Shown here one piece after another: positions 8,759-18,293 of a DNA stretch of 51,353 nucleotides. Each line of letters opens with the position of its first letter. The first letter of the stretch is position 1. Position numbers and translations under genes: made by a program. The notes beneath the pieces were generated by a model. That model was not told the origin of the DNA, ran no database searches, and saw only the letters and a program-made list of their open reading frames with translations. Source of the stretch: Gammaproteobacteria bacterium (GTDB lineage: Bacteria > Pseudomonadota > Gammaproteobacteria > SZUA-140); assembly GCA_020847075.1 (NCBI GenBank), contig JADLCS010000004.1, forward strand, positions 1 through 51,353. Direction: 5' to 3'.

Positions 8759-10081
8759 TCATTCGACGCATTCCGCGCCCTCGACGAACAGGATCGAATC
8801 GAAGTCGCGCCCGAGCGCGCGGCTGTGAAAGCCGGTCATTTCCGTGCCACGGCTGTAGCGGATCCGGCGCGTGACCGGGCAGTCCAGGCGGGAGGACGCG
8901 ATCCACTGCTCGCCGTGTTCACCCGCGACCCGGATATAGCTGTATGCCTCGGTGTGCAGGATCTCCCGCACCTCGCCTGCGTTGGGCAGCTTCGACGCAC
9001 GCGCCCGTTCGGCGTGTGCGGCCGCGTGCTGCGTCGCGGCCGCCGCCGCTTCTTCCGGCGTGGCGCGGTAGCCGATGTCGCCGGCGGCGTCGAATGCGGC
9101 GACCTCGACGCTGCGGTAATAGCCGTCGCGATTGGTACCGCCGACGATGTAGACACGTCCGCCATGTTCCAGTGCCCCGAAGTTGGCGCGTGGCGAGGAG
9201 AGCGGGGTGGTCGTGCGCCAGGACGACAGGGAACCGTCGGGCTGGATGCGGCTCAGCTCGATCGAATCGGTGTAGCGCGCGCCGTCGAGCCCGCCGAGCG
9301 CGTAGAGATGGTCGCCATGGACGAGGTCGGACAGGGCGTAGCGCCCCGTGCCCATGTCGGAGGTGCGCTTCCAGGCGGCGATGTCCCCGCCGCCGTCGAT
9401 CACCGCGTATTCGACCGCGGCGAGCCCGGTGCCTTCGTTTTCATTGTGGCCGCCGAGCACGTACAGCCTGCCGTCGTGCGCCTTCGCCGCATTGACGTAG
9501 CGCGGCAGGGTCATGCGCGCCGGTTCGACGGCGAACGGCGCGAGACCGCCGGCGGTGAAGGTCGCGCGTTCGACGGTGTCCAGCAGTGTGCCGCCGAAAC
9601 CGCCCAGGGCGTAGAGCGTGTCTCCGACCACCGCGAGCTTGACGCAGCGGCGCGGCAGGTTGAGCGCGACGGGCAGCGTTTCCCACGGACCGAGGCGGCC
9701 GTCGGCGCGGATCGGCGCGCGTTCCACCGAGGCGAGCAGGTGCTCGCCGTTGGGACCGTTGCCCCCGCCCGCGGCGTAGAGATACCCGCCGTGCGCCACC
9801 GCGTCGAAGAAGCCGCGCGCCTCCTTGAGCGGGGCGGTCAGGTGCCATTCGCCGAGCGAGCCGTCGGCGCGGATGGGTGCGTATTCCACGGTCTTGAGGA
9901 AGTCGCGGCCGTCCACCCCGCCCAGCGCGTAGATATGCCCGCCGGCCTCGAGTACGGCGGCGCCCGCTCGCGCCGTGGTGAGCGGAGAGGTGGCGCGCCA
10001 GCCCTCCACCCAGACCGGATCCGCCGCGGCGGCGGGCAGGGAAAGCAGCAACAGGAGCAGCAGGAAGGTCGGCAGCGGCAT
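8759..10081 (-). CDS. Exported kelch-repeat beta-propeller protein
   Basis: A 440-residue protein with a clear signal peptide (MPLPTFLLLLLLLSLPAAAA, cleavage near residue 20). It then has about six kelch-like blades of 45-55 residues, each with a hydrophobic strand and GG pair: HIYALGGVDGRDF, YLYAAGGGNGPN, TLYALGGFGGTL, RLYVLGGHNENE, HLYALGGLDGAR and RVYIVGGTNRDG. The C-terminal ~100 residues leave the propeller pattern (AAAAATQHAAAHAERA, then a domain with two cysteines). Probably periplasmic. No catalytic residues can be assigned. It stands alone, divergent from the downstream single-TM protein gene. Confidence 0.8.
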   Translation of the reverse strand: MPLPTFLLLLLLLSLPAAAADPVWVEGWRATSPLTTARAGAAVLEAGGHIYALGGVDGRDFLKTVEYAPIRADGSLGEWHLTAPLKEARGFFDAVAHGGYLYAAGGGNGPNGEHLLASVERAPIRADGRLGPWETLPVALNLPRRCVKLAVVGDTLYALGGFGGTLLDTVERATFTAGGLAPFAVEPARMTLPRYVNAAKAHDGRLYVLGGHNENEGTGLAAVEYAVIDGGGDIAAWKRTSDMGTGRYALSDLVHGDHLYALGGLDGARYTDSIELSRIQPDGSLSSWRTTTPLSSPRANFGALEHGGRVYIVGGTNRDGYYRSVEVAAFDAAGDIGYRATPEEAAAAATQHAAAHAERARASKLPNAGEVREILHTEAYSYIRVAGEHGEQWIASSRLDCPVTRRIRYSRGTEMTGFHSRALGRDFDSILFVEGAECVE

Positions 10082-10245
10082 GATCGACGCCTACGAACGA
10101 TGGGGGTCCAGCATAGCAGAGGGGCGGCGCGGCTGTCGTCCCGCCCCGGCGCCGTCGTGGCGGGGGCGGGATGGCCGATAATAGGCATGGGTTCTCGGGC
10201 GGGGCGCACCCGGCTGGGATAGAATGGGGCGCCGTGACGGGCTTT

Positions 10246-10926
10246 ATGCAGCAGCGAGGTGTCGCCGTGGGCAGGTTCTTCAGATACACGTGGTTCACAG
10301 TGCTGGTCCTGCTGTTCGCGCTGGCCGTGCTGTTTTCCTCCTGGTACTACACCTTTCACCGCCTGACCTTCGAGTCGCTGATCGCCGAGCTCACCTTCGA
10401 GCCGCTCGGTGAGCAGGTGTACCGGGCGAGCCTGACCACCGGCGACCGCTGTACCGTGCGCACCTTCGATCTGTACGGTGACCAGTGGCGCATCGACAGC
10501 CAGTTCGTGAAGTGGAAACCGCTCGGCACCCTGATCGGACTCGATCCGCTGTACCGGCTCGAGCGCATCGAGGGACGCTACCGGCTCGTCGAGGAGCAGA
10601 ACCGGCGCGCCAAGGTCTCCTACGCGCTCGAGGACGCGGGCGCGGTCGACCTGGTGCGGTTCACCGAGCTCCTGGGCCCGTTCAACTTCCTGTTCGACGC
10701 GAGCTACGGCAGCTCGACCTACAGCACGATGGATCCGGAGTACGTCTACAAGGTCTACGAGACCAATAGCGGCATCATCACGCGGGTGGAGAAGCGTGCG
10801 CCGCCCGCCCGCCAGGAGGCGTCGGTGCTGTCGATCGAGATCGACAAGGGCTGCGGTGCGCGGCCGAGCTTCTGGCGCGCGCTGGCCCTGTGGGTGAACG
10901 CGAAACTGTCCGCGCGCCCGGCCTGA
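10246..10926 (+). CDS. Conserved single-TM protein of unknown function
   Basis: The protein (226 residues from the ATG at 10246) has one N-terminal membrane anchor (about TWFTVLVLLFALAVLFSSWY) and a soluble domain with TFEPLGEQVYRASLTTGDRC, DQWRIDSQFVKWKP and GLDPLYRLERIEGRYR. Similar proteins in gammaproteobacteria are often labelled multidrug/cation efflux, but nothing here resembles a transporter, so I keep it as unknown. The start is uncertain: GTG at 10267 has a better-placed gagg, and ATG at 10171 would add an unlikely leader. The gene is nearly tail-to-tail with the DUF2721 gene (2 bases). Confidence 0.65.
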   Translation: MQQRGVAVGRFFRYTWFTVLVLLFALAVLFSSWYYTFHRLTFESLIAELTFEPLGEQVYRASLTTGDRCTVRTFDLYGDQWRIDSQFVKWKPLGTLIGLDPLYRLERIEGRYRLVEEQNRRAKVSYALEDAGAVDLVRFTELLGPFNFLFDASYGSSTYSTMDPEYVYKVYETNSGIITRVEKRAPPARQEASVLSIEIDKGCGARPSFWRALALWVNAKLSARPA

Positions 10927-10928
10927 GA

Positions 10929-11360
10929 TCAGGCGCCGATGCGCAGGCGCGCCGTCGACAGCAGGATCTCGCGCATCAGCAGCAGCAGCGCCGAGATCAG
11001 GCACAGCATCGCGCCGATGAACAGCAGGGCGATCGGCGCCGCCATGCTGCGCGAGACGAAGGAGCCGAGGAACAGCACCGCGATCACCACGCAGACCAGC
11101 AGGGCGCTGGCGGTGCACAGCGCGATGGCGCCGTTGATCAGCCGCGCGCGCCGGGCCAGCAGGCCGAGTTCGTCGCGCAGTTCGGCGTGTTGCGCCTCGG
11201 CGCTGGAGGGGAGCTGATCCTGCAGCTTGCGGCTGCGGTCGATGATGCGCCCGATGCGGTTGGTGAGCACGCCGAGCAGGCCGCCGATGCCGGCGAGCAG
11301 GAAGACGGGCGCGACGGCGAGCTGGATCGAATGCGCGATACCGGTGACCGGGGCGTCCAT
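10929..11360 (-). CDS. DUF2721-family membrane protein
   Basis: 143 residues with an N-terminal hydrophobic helix (HSIQLAVAPVFLLAGIGGLLGVL), a polar stretch containing NRIGRIIDRSRKLQD, and two more strong membrane segments (about 72-95 and 103-127). This order and the NRIxRIIDR motif are typical of DUF2721 proteins, whose function is unknown. It lies 20 bases upstream of the SIMPL-domain gene on the same strand and is probably in the same transcript (11381-12076 would be read first). Confidence 0.75.
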   Translation of the reverse strand: MDAPVTGIAHSIQLAVAPVFLLAGIGGLLGVLTNRIGRIIDRSRKLQDQLPSSAEAQHAELRDELGLLARRARLINGAIALCTASALLVCVVIAVLFLGSFVSRSMAAPIALLFIGAMLCLISALLLLMREILLSTARLRIGA

Positions 11361-11380
11361 GACCGCGTCCTCCGCGCGCC

Positions 11381-12076
11381 TCAGCGGCGCAACTGGATCA
11401 CGGCATAGACGCCGACGCCGACCCGGCTGGTGCCGGCCTCGCTCGCGACGGCGGTGTCCTCCGCCTTCAGCATGCGCGCCATGGTGTGCACCGGCATCGG
11501 CGGGGCGCCCGCGTCATCCTGCAGTTGCAGGCGCACGATATCGTAGCCGGCGGCGCCGAGCCGCTGCGCGATGGACTGGGCGCGCTGGCGGAAATTGTCC
11601 AGCGCCTCGTCGGTCAGCTCCTGCCCGATGCGCGCCCGCTGTTGTTCCGAGACGCCGAAATCCATCGAACGCACCTGCAGGCGCTCCTGCAGCCGCCCGA
11701 CCAGGCCGTTGAGCACGGCGTTCTGTTCGCTTTCCAGGATCAGCTCCTGCGCGGCGCGCCAGCGCACGATGCGCTGCTGGTCGTAGACCGGATAGGTCTG
11801 ATAGGCGCCGCTGCGGCTGCGCACCCCGGCCTGGGCGCGCGCGGTCCGCAAGGCCCAGTCCATGGCGCGGTTGATCTCGTCCGCCAGGCGCGCGGGGTCC
11901 GCGTTCTCCTTTTCCGCCACGAGCACGACGCGGGTGAGGTCGTTGTCGACCTCGCGCGTCGCCTGGGTCTGGAATTCGACGCGGTCGAGCATCGACTCGG
12001 GCTCGTCCGCGCGCGCGGCGCCGAACAGGCTCAGGGTACAGAGGAGGCCCAGCAACAGCGATCGGGTCAGGGTCAT
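11381..12076 (-). CDS. Exported SIMPL (DUF541) domain protein
   Basis: 231 residues from the ATG complementary to 12074-12076 (MTLTRSLLLGLLCTLSLFGA). A signal peptide is cleaved near ARA-DE. The rest fits the SIMPL/DUF541 family: two repeats rich in charged helices (ARIGQELTDEALDNFRQRAQ), ending in a conserved-looking strand VGVGVYAVIQLRR. SIMPL proteins are periplasmic or outer-membrane-associated and of loosely defined role. An in-frame ATG 81 bases upstream would add a non-signal leader, so I reject it. gagaatgc lies just upstream of the chosen start. Confidence 0.75.
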   Translation of the reverse strand: MTLTRSLLLGLLCTLSLFGAARADEPESMLDRVEFQTQATREVDNDLTRVVLVAEKENADPARLADEINRAMDWALRTARAQAGVRSRSGAYQTYPVYDQQRIVRWRAAQELILESEQNAVLNGLVGRLQERLQVRSMDFGVSEQQRARIGQELTDEALDNFRQRAQSIAQRLGAAGYDIVRLQLQDDAGAPPMPVHTMARMLKAEDTAVASEAGTSRVGVGVYAVIQLRR

Positions 12077-12167
12077 GATGCATTCTCGCTCATAGTGTCG
12101 GGTGGAAAACGGCGCGGCCGCCATGCCGTGTAACATACACCGAAACCCGGAGACCATGAAATGCAGG

Positions 12168-12394
12168 ACTGAAATTCGGGGACAGATTTATTTTTTGAAG
12201 CCCGGCCGGGCGGGGGTTCGAGGAATTGGGGACAGATTTATTTTTCGGCCAGCCATTGGAAACAACGGGTTATCAACTCTCGCCGCGGAATCGGGAAGAC
12301 GGGCTCACGAGAGGTGGAGGGACGATACCCGCCTTTTTCACCCGGGATCGCCCCCGATGGACGCCGAAAAATAAATCTGTCCCCGAATTTCAGT
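12168..12394. repeat. Family 1 inverted-repeat element (copy A)
   Basis: The left arm 12168-12195 (actgaaattcgggg then acagatttattttt) is the exact complement of 12367-12394. A third, direct copy of the core lies at 12226-12246, so the element contains three core copies. The right end overlaps the yyaL stop codon (12390-12392): the arm includes the TGA and the last two bases of the preceding codon, and the same bases appear at the far end. It has the look of a REP/MITE-type element; no transposase is present. Confidence 0.8.
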
Positions 12395-14474
12395 TCGGTT
12401 CCTGCAGGCGGGCGAGCAGTTCGGTCGGGGTATGCGCGGGCGCCGAGCAGCTCGTGCCCCGGCATACATAGGCGGTGGCGCCCGACCCCTCGCCGCCGCG
12501 GGCGGCGAGCACGCCCGGCAGCGCGCCGGCGTCGGGCGGGATGGCGAAGGCGAGCAGGCGTGGGTCGCCGGTGGAGCGCGCGACGCGCAGCCATTCCGCC
12601 CGTTCCCCGGCGCCGGCGCGTATCAGCGCCAGCCGGGGCGGTGCTAGGTATTCCTCCAGCGCATCCAGCATGGCGTTGTGCGCATAGGGCAGTTCCGCCA
12701 GTTGCGGCCAGGCGGCGCGCAGGGTGCGTTCCGCCGCGTCCAGATAGCGCGTCTCGCCGAGCAGATGACCGAGCCGCCCCAGCGCGCGCGCCGCGACGGC
12801 GTTGCCGGCGGGCAGCGCGTCGTCGCCGAAGGGCTTGGGGCGGTGGATCAGCGTCTCATGATCGTGCGCGGTGAAGAAGAAGCCGCCGTTTTCGCGGTCC
12901 TCGAACCGGGTGAGCAGGGCCTCCGCGAGCCGGAGGGCGAAGTCGAGATCCTCGTTCCGCCAGCGCGTCTGCAGCAGTTCGAGCAGGGCATCGAGCAGGA
13001 AGGCGTAATCGTCCAGATAGGCACGCAGATGCGCCCGGCCGTCCCGCCAGGTCGCCAGCAGGCGATCACCGTCCCACAGCCGGCCGCGGATGAACGCGAG
13101 CGCGCGTTCGGCGGAGTCGAGCAGGCGGGGTTCCTCCAGCCACCGCGCGGCGATCGCCATGCTGCGTATCATGAGGGCGTTCCAGGCGGTCAGGATCTTG
13201 TCGTCGCACCCGGGGCGCACGCGCCTTTCCCGCGCGGCGCGCAGCCCGGCGCGCGCCGCGTCCAGACGGCGGCGGATCGTCTCCTCGGGTTCGTCGAGCG
13301 CGCGCGCGATCTCGGCCACCGTCGCGGTGACGCGCAGATGCCAGTGCCCTTCGAAGTTCGCCTCGCGATCGAGGCCGAAGCGACGCGCGAACACCTCATA
13401 GCCGGCGGCGTCGAGCCGGGCGCGCACCTCGTCGCGCGTCCATACGTAATACTTCCCTTCCTCTCCCTCGCTGTCCGCGTCGAGCGCCGAATAATAGCCG
13501 CCCGCGGGCGATTGCATCTCGCGTATGACCCAGTCCGCCGTCTCCAGCGCGGTGCGCCGGAACAGCGGCGTGCCGACCGCGCGCCAGGCCTCGGCGTAGA
13601 GCGGGAGCAACTGCGCGTTGTCGTACAGCATCTTCTCGAAGTGCGGGATCATCCACTGCCCATCCACCGAGTAGCGGCAGAAGCCGCCGCCGAGATGGTC
13701 GTAGATCCCGCCGCGCGCCATCTTTTCCAGCGTGAACACCGCCATGTGCAAGGCCTGTTCGTCGGGTCGTCCCCCTTGCCGGGAGGCGGCCCAGTGGCGC
13801 AGCAGACGCTCGATGTTGGGCGGGTGCGGAAACTTGGGCGCCTGGCCGAAGCCGCCCTGTCCGGGGTCGAAGCTGTGGGCGAGCTGGTGGCGCGCCATGT
13901 CGAGCACAGAGGCCTCCGGCATCGCCGCGTGGTCCGCCGGCGCATGCGCGCCCAGCGAGGCGAACACCGTCATCAGCTCGGCGTTCTGCGCCTCGAGGTC
14001 CTGGCGGTGTTCGTGATAAAAGGCGGCGACGCGTTCGAGGAGCTCGCCGAAGGCGGGCATGCCGTAGCGCGGCGCCGGCGGGAAGTAGGTGCCGCCGAAA
14101 AAGGGGACCAGGCTGCCCGGGGTCAGGAACATGGTGAGCGGCCAGCCGCCGGAGCGGTGGGCCAGCATCTGGTGCGCGAGCTGATCGATCGTGTCGAGAT
14201 CCGGCCGTTCCTCGCGGTCGACCTTGATGTTGACGAACAATCGGTTCATGCGCGCCGCGGTCGCCGGGTCCTCGAAGGATTCATGCGCCATCACGTGGCA
14301 CCAGTGGCAGGCCGAGTAGCCGATGGACAGCAGGATGGGCTTGTCCTCATGCACGGCGCGCGCGAGGGCCTCGTCGCACCAGGGATACCATTCGACCGGA
14401 TTATGGGCGTGCTGCAACAGATAGGGGCTGGTTTCGCCCGCGAGACGATTGCTTCCGTCGGCCTGTTCGAGCAT
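12390..14474 (-). CDS. Thioredoxin-domain protein of the YyaL/SSP411 (DUF255) family
   Basis: 694 residues, typical of the family. The N-terminal DUF255 thioredoxin-like domain contains [14 protein letters not shown], with CHWC at 56-59. The remaining ~500 residues form an alpha/alpha six-barrel like glycoside hydrolases ([36 protein letters not shown]). The enzymatic role is not established. The N terminus [32 protein letters not shown] aligns with the family, so the ATG at 14474 is accepted. The stop codon is part of repeat copy A, and copy B lies 38 bases upstream of the start, so the gene is bracketed by elements on both sides. Confidence 0.9.
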   Translation of the reverse strand: MLEQADGSNRLAGETSPYLLQHAHNPVEWYPWCDEALARAVHEDKPILLSIGYSACHWCHVMAHESFEDPATAARMNRLFVNIKVDREERPDLDTIDQLAHQMLAHRSGGWPLTMFLTPGSLVPFFGGTYFPPAPRYGMPAFGELLERVAAFYHEHRQDLEAQNAELMTVFASLGAHAPADHAAMPEASVLDMARHQLAHSFDPGQGGFGQAPKFPHPPNIERLLRHWAASRQGGRPDEQALHMAVFTLEKMARGGIYDHLGGGFCRYSVDGQWMIPHFEKMLYDNAQLLPLYAEAWRAVGTPLFRRTALETADWVIREMQSPAGGYYSALDADSEGEEGKYYVWTRDEVRARLDAAGYEVFARRFGLDREANFEGHWHLRVTATVAEIARALDEPEETIRRRLDAARAGLRAARERRVRPGCDDKILTAWNALMIRSMAIAARWLEEPRLLDSAERALAFIRGRLWDGDRLLATWRDGRAHLRAYLDDYAFLLDALLELLQTRWRNEDLDFALRLAEALLTRFEDRENGGFFFTAHDHETLIHRPKPFGDDALPAGNAVAARALGRLGHLLGETRYLDAAERTLRAAWPQLAELPYAHNAMLDALEEYLAPPRLALIRAGAGERAEWLRVARSTGDPRLLAFAIPPDAGALPGVLAARGGEGSGATAYVCRGTSCSAPAHTPTELLARLQEPN

Positions 14475-14511
14475 GGCCTCACGCTAGCACGATCGTGCCT
14501 CGAAGTCTCGC

Positions 14512-14633
14512 CCGAAAACCCGGGACAGATTTATTTTCCACCGTAATCGGGGACAGATTTATTTTTCGTTCCGCCAGGGAATGTCGCTGATTTCATGACG
14601 GTTTCCGAAAAATAAATCTGTCCCGGGTTTTCG
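14512..14633. repeat. Family 1 inverted-repeat element (copy B)
   Basis: The left arm 14512-14537 (ccgaaaacccgggacag then atttattt) is the exact complement of the right arm ending at 14633, with a direct internal core copy at 14549-14566. The right end is 4 bases from the marC stop (14638-14640). The core is gggacag, one g shorter than in other copies, and this variation is mirrored in both arms. Confidence 0.8.
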
Positions 14634-14637
14634 GCGC

Positions 14638-15264
14638 TCACGACTGGCCGGTGAGGCTCATGGTTACGCCGTCCAGGATGTATTGCACGGCGAGCGCGGC
14701 CAGGATCAGTCCCAGCAGGCGGCTCACGACGTTGGCGCCCGTCTCGCCCAGCAGCCGCATCAGATAGGGGGCGGCGAGCAGCGACAGCAGGGCCAGCAGC
14801 AGCACCGCCAGCAGCACGACCAGCATGCCGATGAACTCCTGGCGGCTGCCCCACGTCGACGCCATCAGCAGCACCGTGGTGAGCGAGCCCGGGCCGGCGA
14901 TGAGTGGAAAGGCGAGGGGAAAGACCGCGATGCCGCTGCGGGAGACCGCCTCTTCCTGTTCGCGCGCGGTGGTCGAGCGCAGACCGGACTGGCGCGCGAA
15001 CACCATGTCGATGGCGAGCAGGAACAGCAGCGCCCCGCCGGCGATACGAAACGCGGGCATGCCGATGCCCAGCACGCGGAGCAGGGCGTCGCCGATGAAA
15101 AAGAAGATCAGCAGCATGCCGGTCGCGAGGGCGACGCTCTGCACGGCCGTGCGGCGCTGCTGGGCACGGGTCTGGTGGCGCGCCAGCGCGTAGAACAAAG
15201 GCGCGAGCCCGATGGGGTCGATGACCACCAGCAGAACGATGAATGTCCCGAGCAGCGGATCCAC
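14638..15264 (-). CDS. MarC-family integral membrane protein
   Basis: 208 residues with six predicted membrane helices. The opening MDPLLGTFIVLLVVIDPIGLAPLF is characteristic of the MarC/UPF0056 family, as is FPLAFPLIAGPGSLTTVLL in the middle (about 113-131) and GLILAALAVQYILDG near the C terminus. The biochemical role of MarC proteins is unsettled; an early link to multiple antibiotic resistance was not upheld. Single gene, with the start ATG complementary to 15262-15264. Its stop is followed almost directly by repeat copy B. Confidence 0.88.
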   Translation of the reverse strand: MDPLLGTFIVLLVVIDPIGLAPLFYALARHQTRAQQRRTAVQSVALATGMLLIFFFIGDALLRVLGIGMPAFRIAGGALLFLLAIDMVFARQSGLRSTTAREQEEAVSRSGIAVFPLAFPLIAGPGSLTTVLLMASTWGSRQEFIGMLVVLLAVLLLALLSLLAAPYLMRLLGETGANVVSRLLGLILAALAVQYILDGVTMSLTGQS

Positions 15265-15457
15265 CGCCGCACTCTAGCACAAGGCCTCCCGGCGCGGCAG
15301 GTAGTCAGGCGCGCCGGGAGGGGGATAGAATGGCGGGCGTCGTGCGGGCGCGGGTCCTCCCGGAGTTTTTATCCGGCCGCATTCTGGCGTACACTGCCGG
15401 CTTGCCGGCCCCGCGTGGAATATTTAAGGAATGGCTCGAGGAATCAGGATCGGACGC

Positions 15458-17089
15458 ATGCAGGGAAAAGAGATGTCCCGTTCGCGCCTCTCGCTGGTGG
15501 ATGCCGGCCGGACGGAGGAGCCCGTCACGCCGCCGGACGCCGCCACCGCATTATCGCCGTTTTCCACCGCCGTCCCCGACCGCTATTTCGAGACCCCCGC
15601 GCTGCGCGACTGTCACGCCCGCATCGCGCGGGCGGCGCTCGACAGCGACACGGTCGCCGTGGTGGAAGGGGAGCACGGCTGCGGCAAGACCACCTTCGTG
15701 CGCATGCTGCAACAGCGCGTCGGCCCGAACCGCGAGGTGTGCTACATCGAGGTGCGTATTCCGCAGGGCGAGCGCTACGTGTTCGATTGTCTGCGGCGCG
15801 CCTTCTGCGCGGACCCCGCCGCCGACATGCAGGCCCTGCTCGCGCAACTGATCGAACGCGGCCGCCGCGATGCGGGTTGCCTGATCGTCGTCGACGACGC
15901 CGACCGGCTGTCGGTGTTCGCGCTGCGTCTGCTGTTCGCGCTGAAGCGCGCGGTGGAGCAGGCCGGCAGCCGGCTCGGTATCGTGGTCGCCATGAGCCCG
16001 GCGCGACTGGACGCCGCGCTCAAGCTGCCGTCGTTCGCGCCCTACCGGGGGCGCGGCCTGACCCGGGTAGGACTCCCGCAGTTCTCGGCGCAGGAGACGG
16101 CGGACTATCTGCGCGCGCGCATCGAAAGCGCCGGCATGGCCGAGTCGGTGGGTTTCGACGAGACCCAGGTCCAGCGCATCCATCGTGCCTCGGGCGGCCT
16201 GCCGCAGCACATCAAGCGGGTCGCCGGAGAGTTGCTGGACGGCGCGCGGCCGCGGCGTTACCGCAGCGCCCGTCGGCAGCAGCACATCGCCCGTCTCCGC
16301 CACATGCTGCTTCCGGCCGTCGTCGTCGCCGTCCCGCTGGCGTGCATCGGGCTGCTGCTCTACGCGATCTTCGGGGGCCCCGCGGACGACGAGGCGGTGG
16401 CGCGGCTGATGTCGACCGCCGGCATCGAGGCGTCCGGCACGTCGGTCCGGCTGCCGGATGAGGCCGTCGCGGCCGGTGCCGTGGAGCGCGACGATCCCGG
16501 GGTGGAGGCGGTCGCGCCGAAGGCGCCGTCTCCGCCCGCGCGCGAGGCGGCCCCGGTGCGGACCGCCGCCGTTCCCGCGCCCACCGTTGCGGAGGTCGCG
16601 GCGCCGGAGCCGGTGCGTGCCGTCGCCCCCGTCGCGGCGTCCGAGCCCAAACCCGAGTCCAAATCCGAATCCAAACCGGAACCCGTGCCCGAACCCGTGA
16701 AAGAGATCGCGCAGGCGCCGCCCGCCGCGGCACCGGCACCGGAGCCGAAGTCCGCCGCATCGCCGCCGCGCGCCGCCGAACAAGCCCCGGCGCTCGAAGG
16801 CAACACATGGCTGCGGGCGCAGAATCCCGCTTTCTATACGATACAGTTGGCCGGGGCGGACACGCGGGAGGATGTGGACGAATTCATCGCCCGCTACGCG
16901 CTGCCGGGCAAGGTGATGGTGGTGGAGGTGCAGCGCAGCGGCAAGCCCTGGTATATGGTGCTGTACAACAGCTACCCGAGCTGGGGCGAGGCGCGGCGGG
17001 AACTGGAGTCGCTCCCGCCGCAGGTGAGTCGCAACGATCCCTTCGCGCGCAGCTTCGGTTCGGTGCAGGCGATCACGCCCGCGCCCTGA
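15458..17089 (+). CDS. AAA ATPase with C-terminal SPOR domain (DamX/ExeA-like)
   Basis: About 543 residues. Counting from an in-frame ATG at 15431: Walker A GEHGCGKT at 80-87, Walker B LIVVDDAD at 151-158, and an ExeA-like lid region ending GGLPQHIKRVAGELL. One transmembrane segment follows (about 293-315), then a long Ala/Pro/Glu/Lys linker with repeated PKPES/PEP motifs. A SPOR peptidoglycan-binding domain occupies about 471-545 (NPAFYTIQLAG...). The topology is cytoplasmic ATPase, membrane anchor, periplasmic SPOR, which suggests a cell-division or wall role like DamX. ATGs at 15431, 15458 and 15473 are all possible; 15458 has agga at 8-base spacing. Confidence 0.8.
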   Translation: MQGKEMSRSRLSLVDAGRTEEPVTPPDAATALSPFSTAVPDRYFETPALRDCHARIARAALDSDTVAVVEGEHGCGKTTFVRMLQQRVGPNREVCYIEVRIPQGERYVFDCLRRAFCADPAADMQALLAQLIERGRRDAGCLIVVDDADRLSVFALRLLFALKRAVEQAGSRLGIVVAMSPARLDAALKLPSFAPYRGRGLTRVGLPQFSAQETADYLRARIESAGMAESVGFDETQVQRIHRASGGLPQHIKRVAGELLDGARPRRYRSARRQQHIARLRHMLLPAVVVAVPLACIGLLLYAIFGGPADDEAVARLMSTAGIEASGTSVRLPDEAVAAGAVERDDPGVEAVAPKAPSPPAREAAPVRTAAVPAPTVAEVAAPEPVRAVAPVAASEPKPESKSESKPEPVPEPVKEIAQAPPAAAPAPEPKSAASPPRAAEQAPALEGNTWLRAQNPAFYTIQLAGADTREDVDEFIARYALPGKVMVVEVQRSGKPWYMVLYNSYPSWGEARRELESLPPQVSRNDPFARSFGSVQAITPAP

Positions 17090-17093
17090 CCGG

Positions 17094-17960
17094 TCAGGCG
17101 CGCTTTCTTTCGACCAGTTCGTGGACGATGGGCTGCAGGATGATCTCCATCGCCAGGCCCATCTTGCCGCCCGGCACCACGATGGTGTTGGGGCGGGACA
17201 TCCAGGAATCCTTCATCATGGCGAGATAGTACGGGAAGTCGTGCTTCTCGGGGTAACGGAAGCGGATCACCACCAGGCTCTCGTCCGGGGTCGGGATGTC
17301 GCGCGCGATGAACGGGTTCGAGGTGTCGACCACCGGCACGCGCTGGAAGTTGATGTCGGTGCGCGAGAACTGCGGGGTGATGGTGTTGACGTAATCGGGC
17401 ATGCGACGCAGGATGGTGTCCGTCACCGCCTCGGCCGAATAGCCGCGCGATGAGGTATCGCGGTGGATCTTCTGGATCCACTCCAGGTTCACGATCGGCA
17501 CCACCCCGATGAGCAGATCGACCCAGCGCGCGATGTCGACCTGGTCGTTCACCACGCCGCCGTGCAGCCCCTCGTAGAACAGCAGGTCGGAACCGGACGC
17601 GATCTCCTCCCACGGCGTGAAGGTCCCCCGGGACTGCTTGTAGGGCGCGGCCTCCGTCTCGTCGTGCAGATACTTGCGCGTGTGGCCCTTGCCCGTCTCG
17701 CTGTAGCTGCGGAACAGCTCCTCGATCTTGTCGAACAGATTGGCCTCGGGCCCGAAGTGGCTCAGCGTCTCGCCGCGCTCGTTCGCCTCCGCGACCGCCT
17801 TCTTCATGTCCTGGCGATCGTAGCGATGGAAGGCGTCTCCCTCGACGATGACCGACTTGACCCCCTGGCGGCGGAACAGGTGCTCGAAGGCGTTCTTCAC
17901 CGTGGTGGTGCCCGCGCCGGACGAGCCGGTGACGGCGATGACGGGATGTTTCACTGACAT
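17094..17960 (-). CDS. prk: Phosphoribulokinase (bacterial, ~290-residue type)
   Basis: 288 residues from the ATG complementary to 17958-17960 (MSVKHPVIAVTGSSGAGTTT), preceded on its strand by a strong gaggag. The P-loop GSSGAGTTT at 12-20 has the T-for-K substitution typical of this family, and VEGDAFHRYDR holds the catalytic acidic residue region. Phosphoribulokinase makes ribulose-1,5-bisphosphate from ribulose-5-phosphate with ATP. The same length class also includes PrkB proteins in non-autotrophs, so Calvin-cycle function is inferred, supported only by context (fbp nearby; no RuBisCO here). It is convergent with the AAA-SPOR gene, 4 bases apart. Confidence 0.9.
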   Translation of the reverse strand: MSVKHPVIAVTGSSGAGTTTVKNAFEHLFRRQGVKSVIVEGDAFHRYDRQDMKKAVAEANERGETLSHFGPEANLFDKIEELFRSYSETGKGHTRKYLHDETEAAPYKQSRGTFTPWEEIASGSDLLFYEGLHGGVVNDQVDIARWVDLLIGVVPIVNLEWIQKIHRDTSSRGYSAEAVTDTILRRMPDYVNTITPQFSRTDINFQRVPVVDTSNPFIARDIPTPDESLVVIRFRYPEKHDFPYYLAMMKDSWMSRPNTIVVPGGKMGLAMEIILQPIVHELVERKRA

Positions 17961-18293
17961 GGCACAGCTCCTCGAATGTGAAATATTTTTAAATTCAGAT
18001 TGTTGTCGTAGAGGATCCCGGCGGCCCGCGACGCCGGGCGCCGCGTCGGTCCACCCGGCGGCAGGAGACACGCCTCCCCGGAGATGGGCAATCAACCGAT
18101 GGAATGGCCGGGACGGATTCCCAAACTATGACGGATAGGTTGCCTATTGGATCAAACCGGGGGGAAGTTGACAAGCATCCGGCCGCAATTTGCCGGTTTT
18201 TCCGGGAAAAGTCCGTGCATTCACCCGCTTATCGGACCGCCCGCCGCGTCGACGGGCTTGTCTTGCCGCGGGCGGGATGCGATTATCTGCGCC

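Noticed and set aside
12102-12471. Short plus-strand frames across repeat copy A
   Set aside because: They consist mostly of the repeat and change frame content at its edges; no homology pattern.
12678-14546. Long plus-strand frame opposite yyaL
   Set aside because: Antisense shadow; the minus strand has the intact DUF255 family protein.
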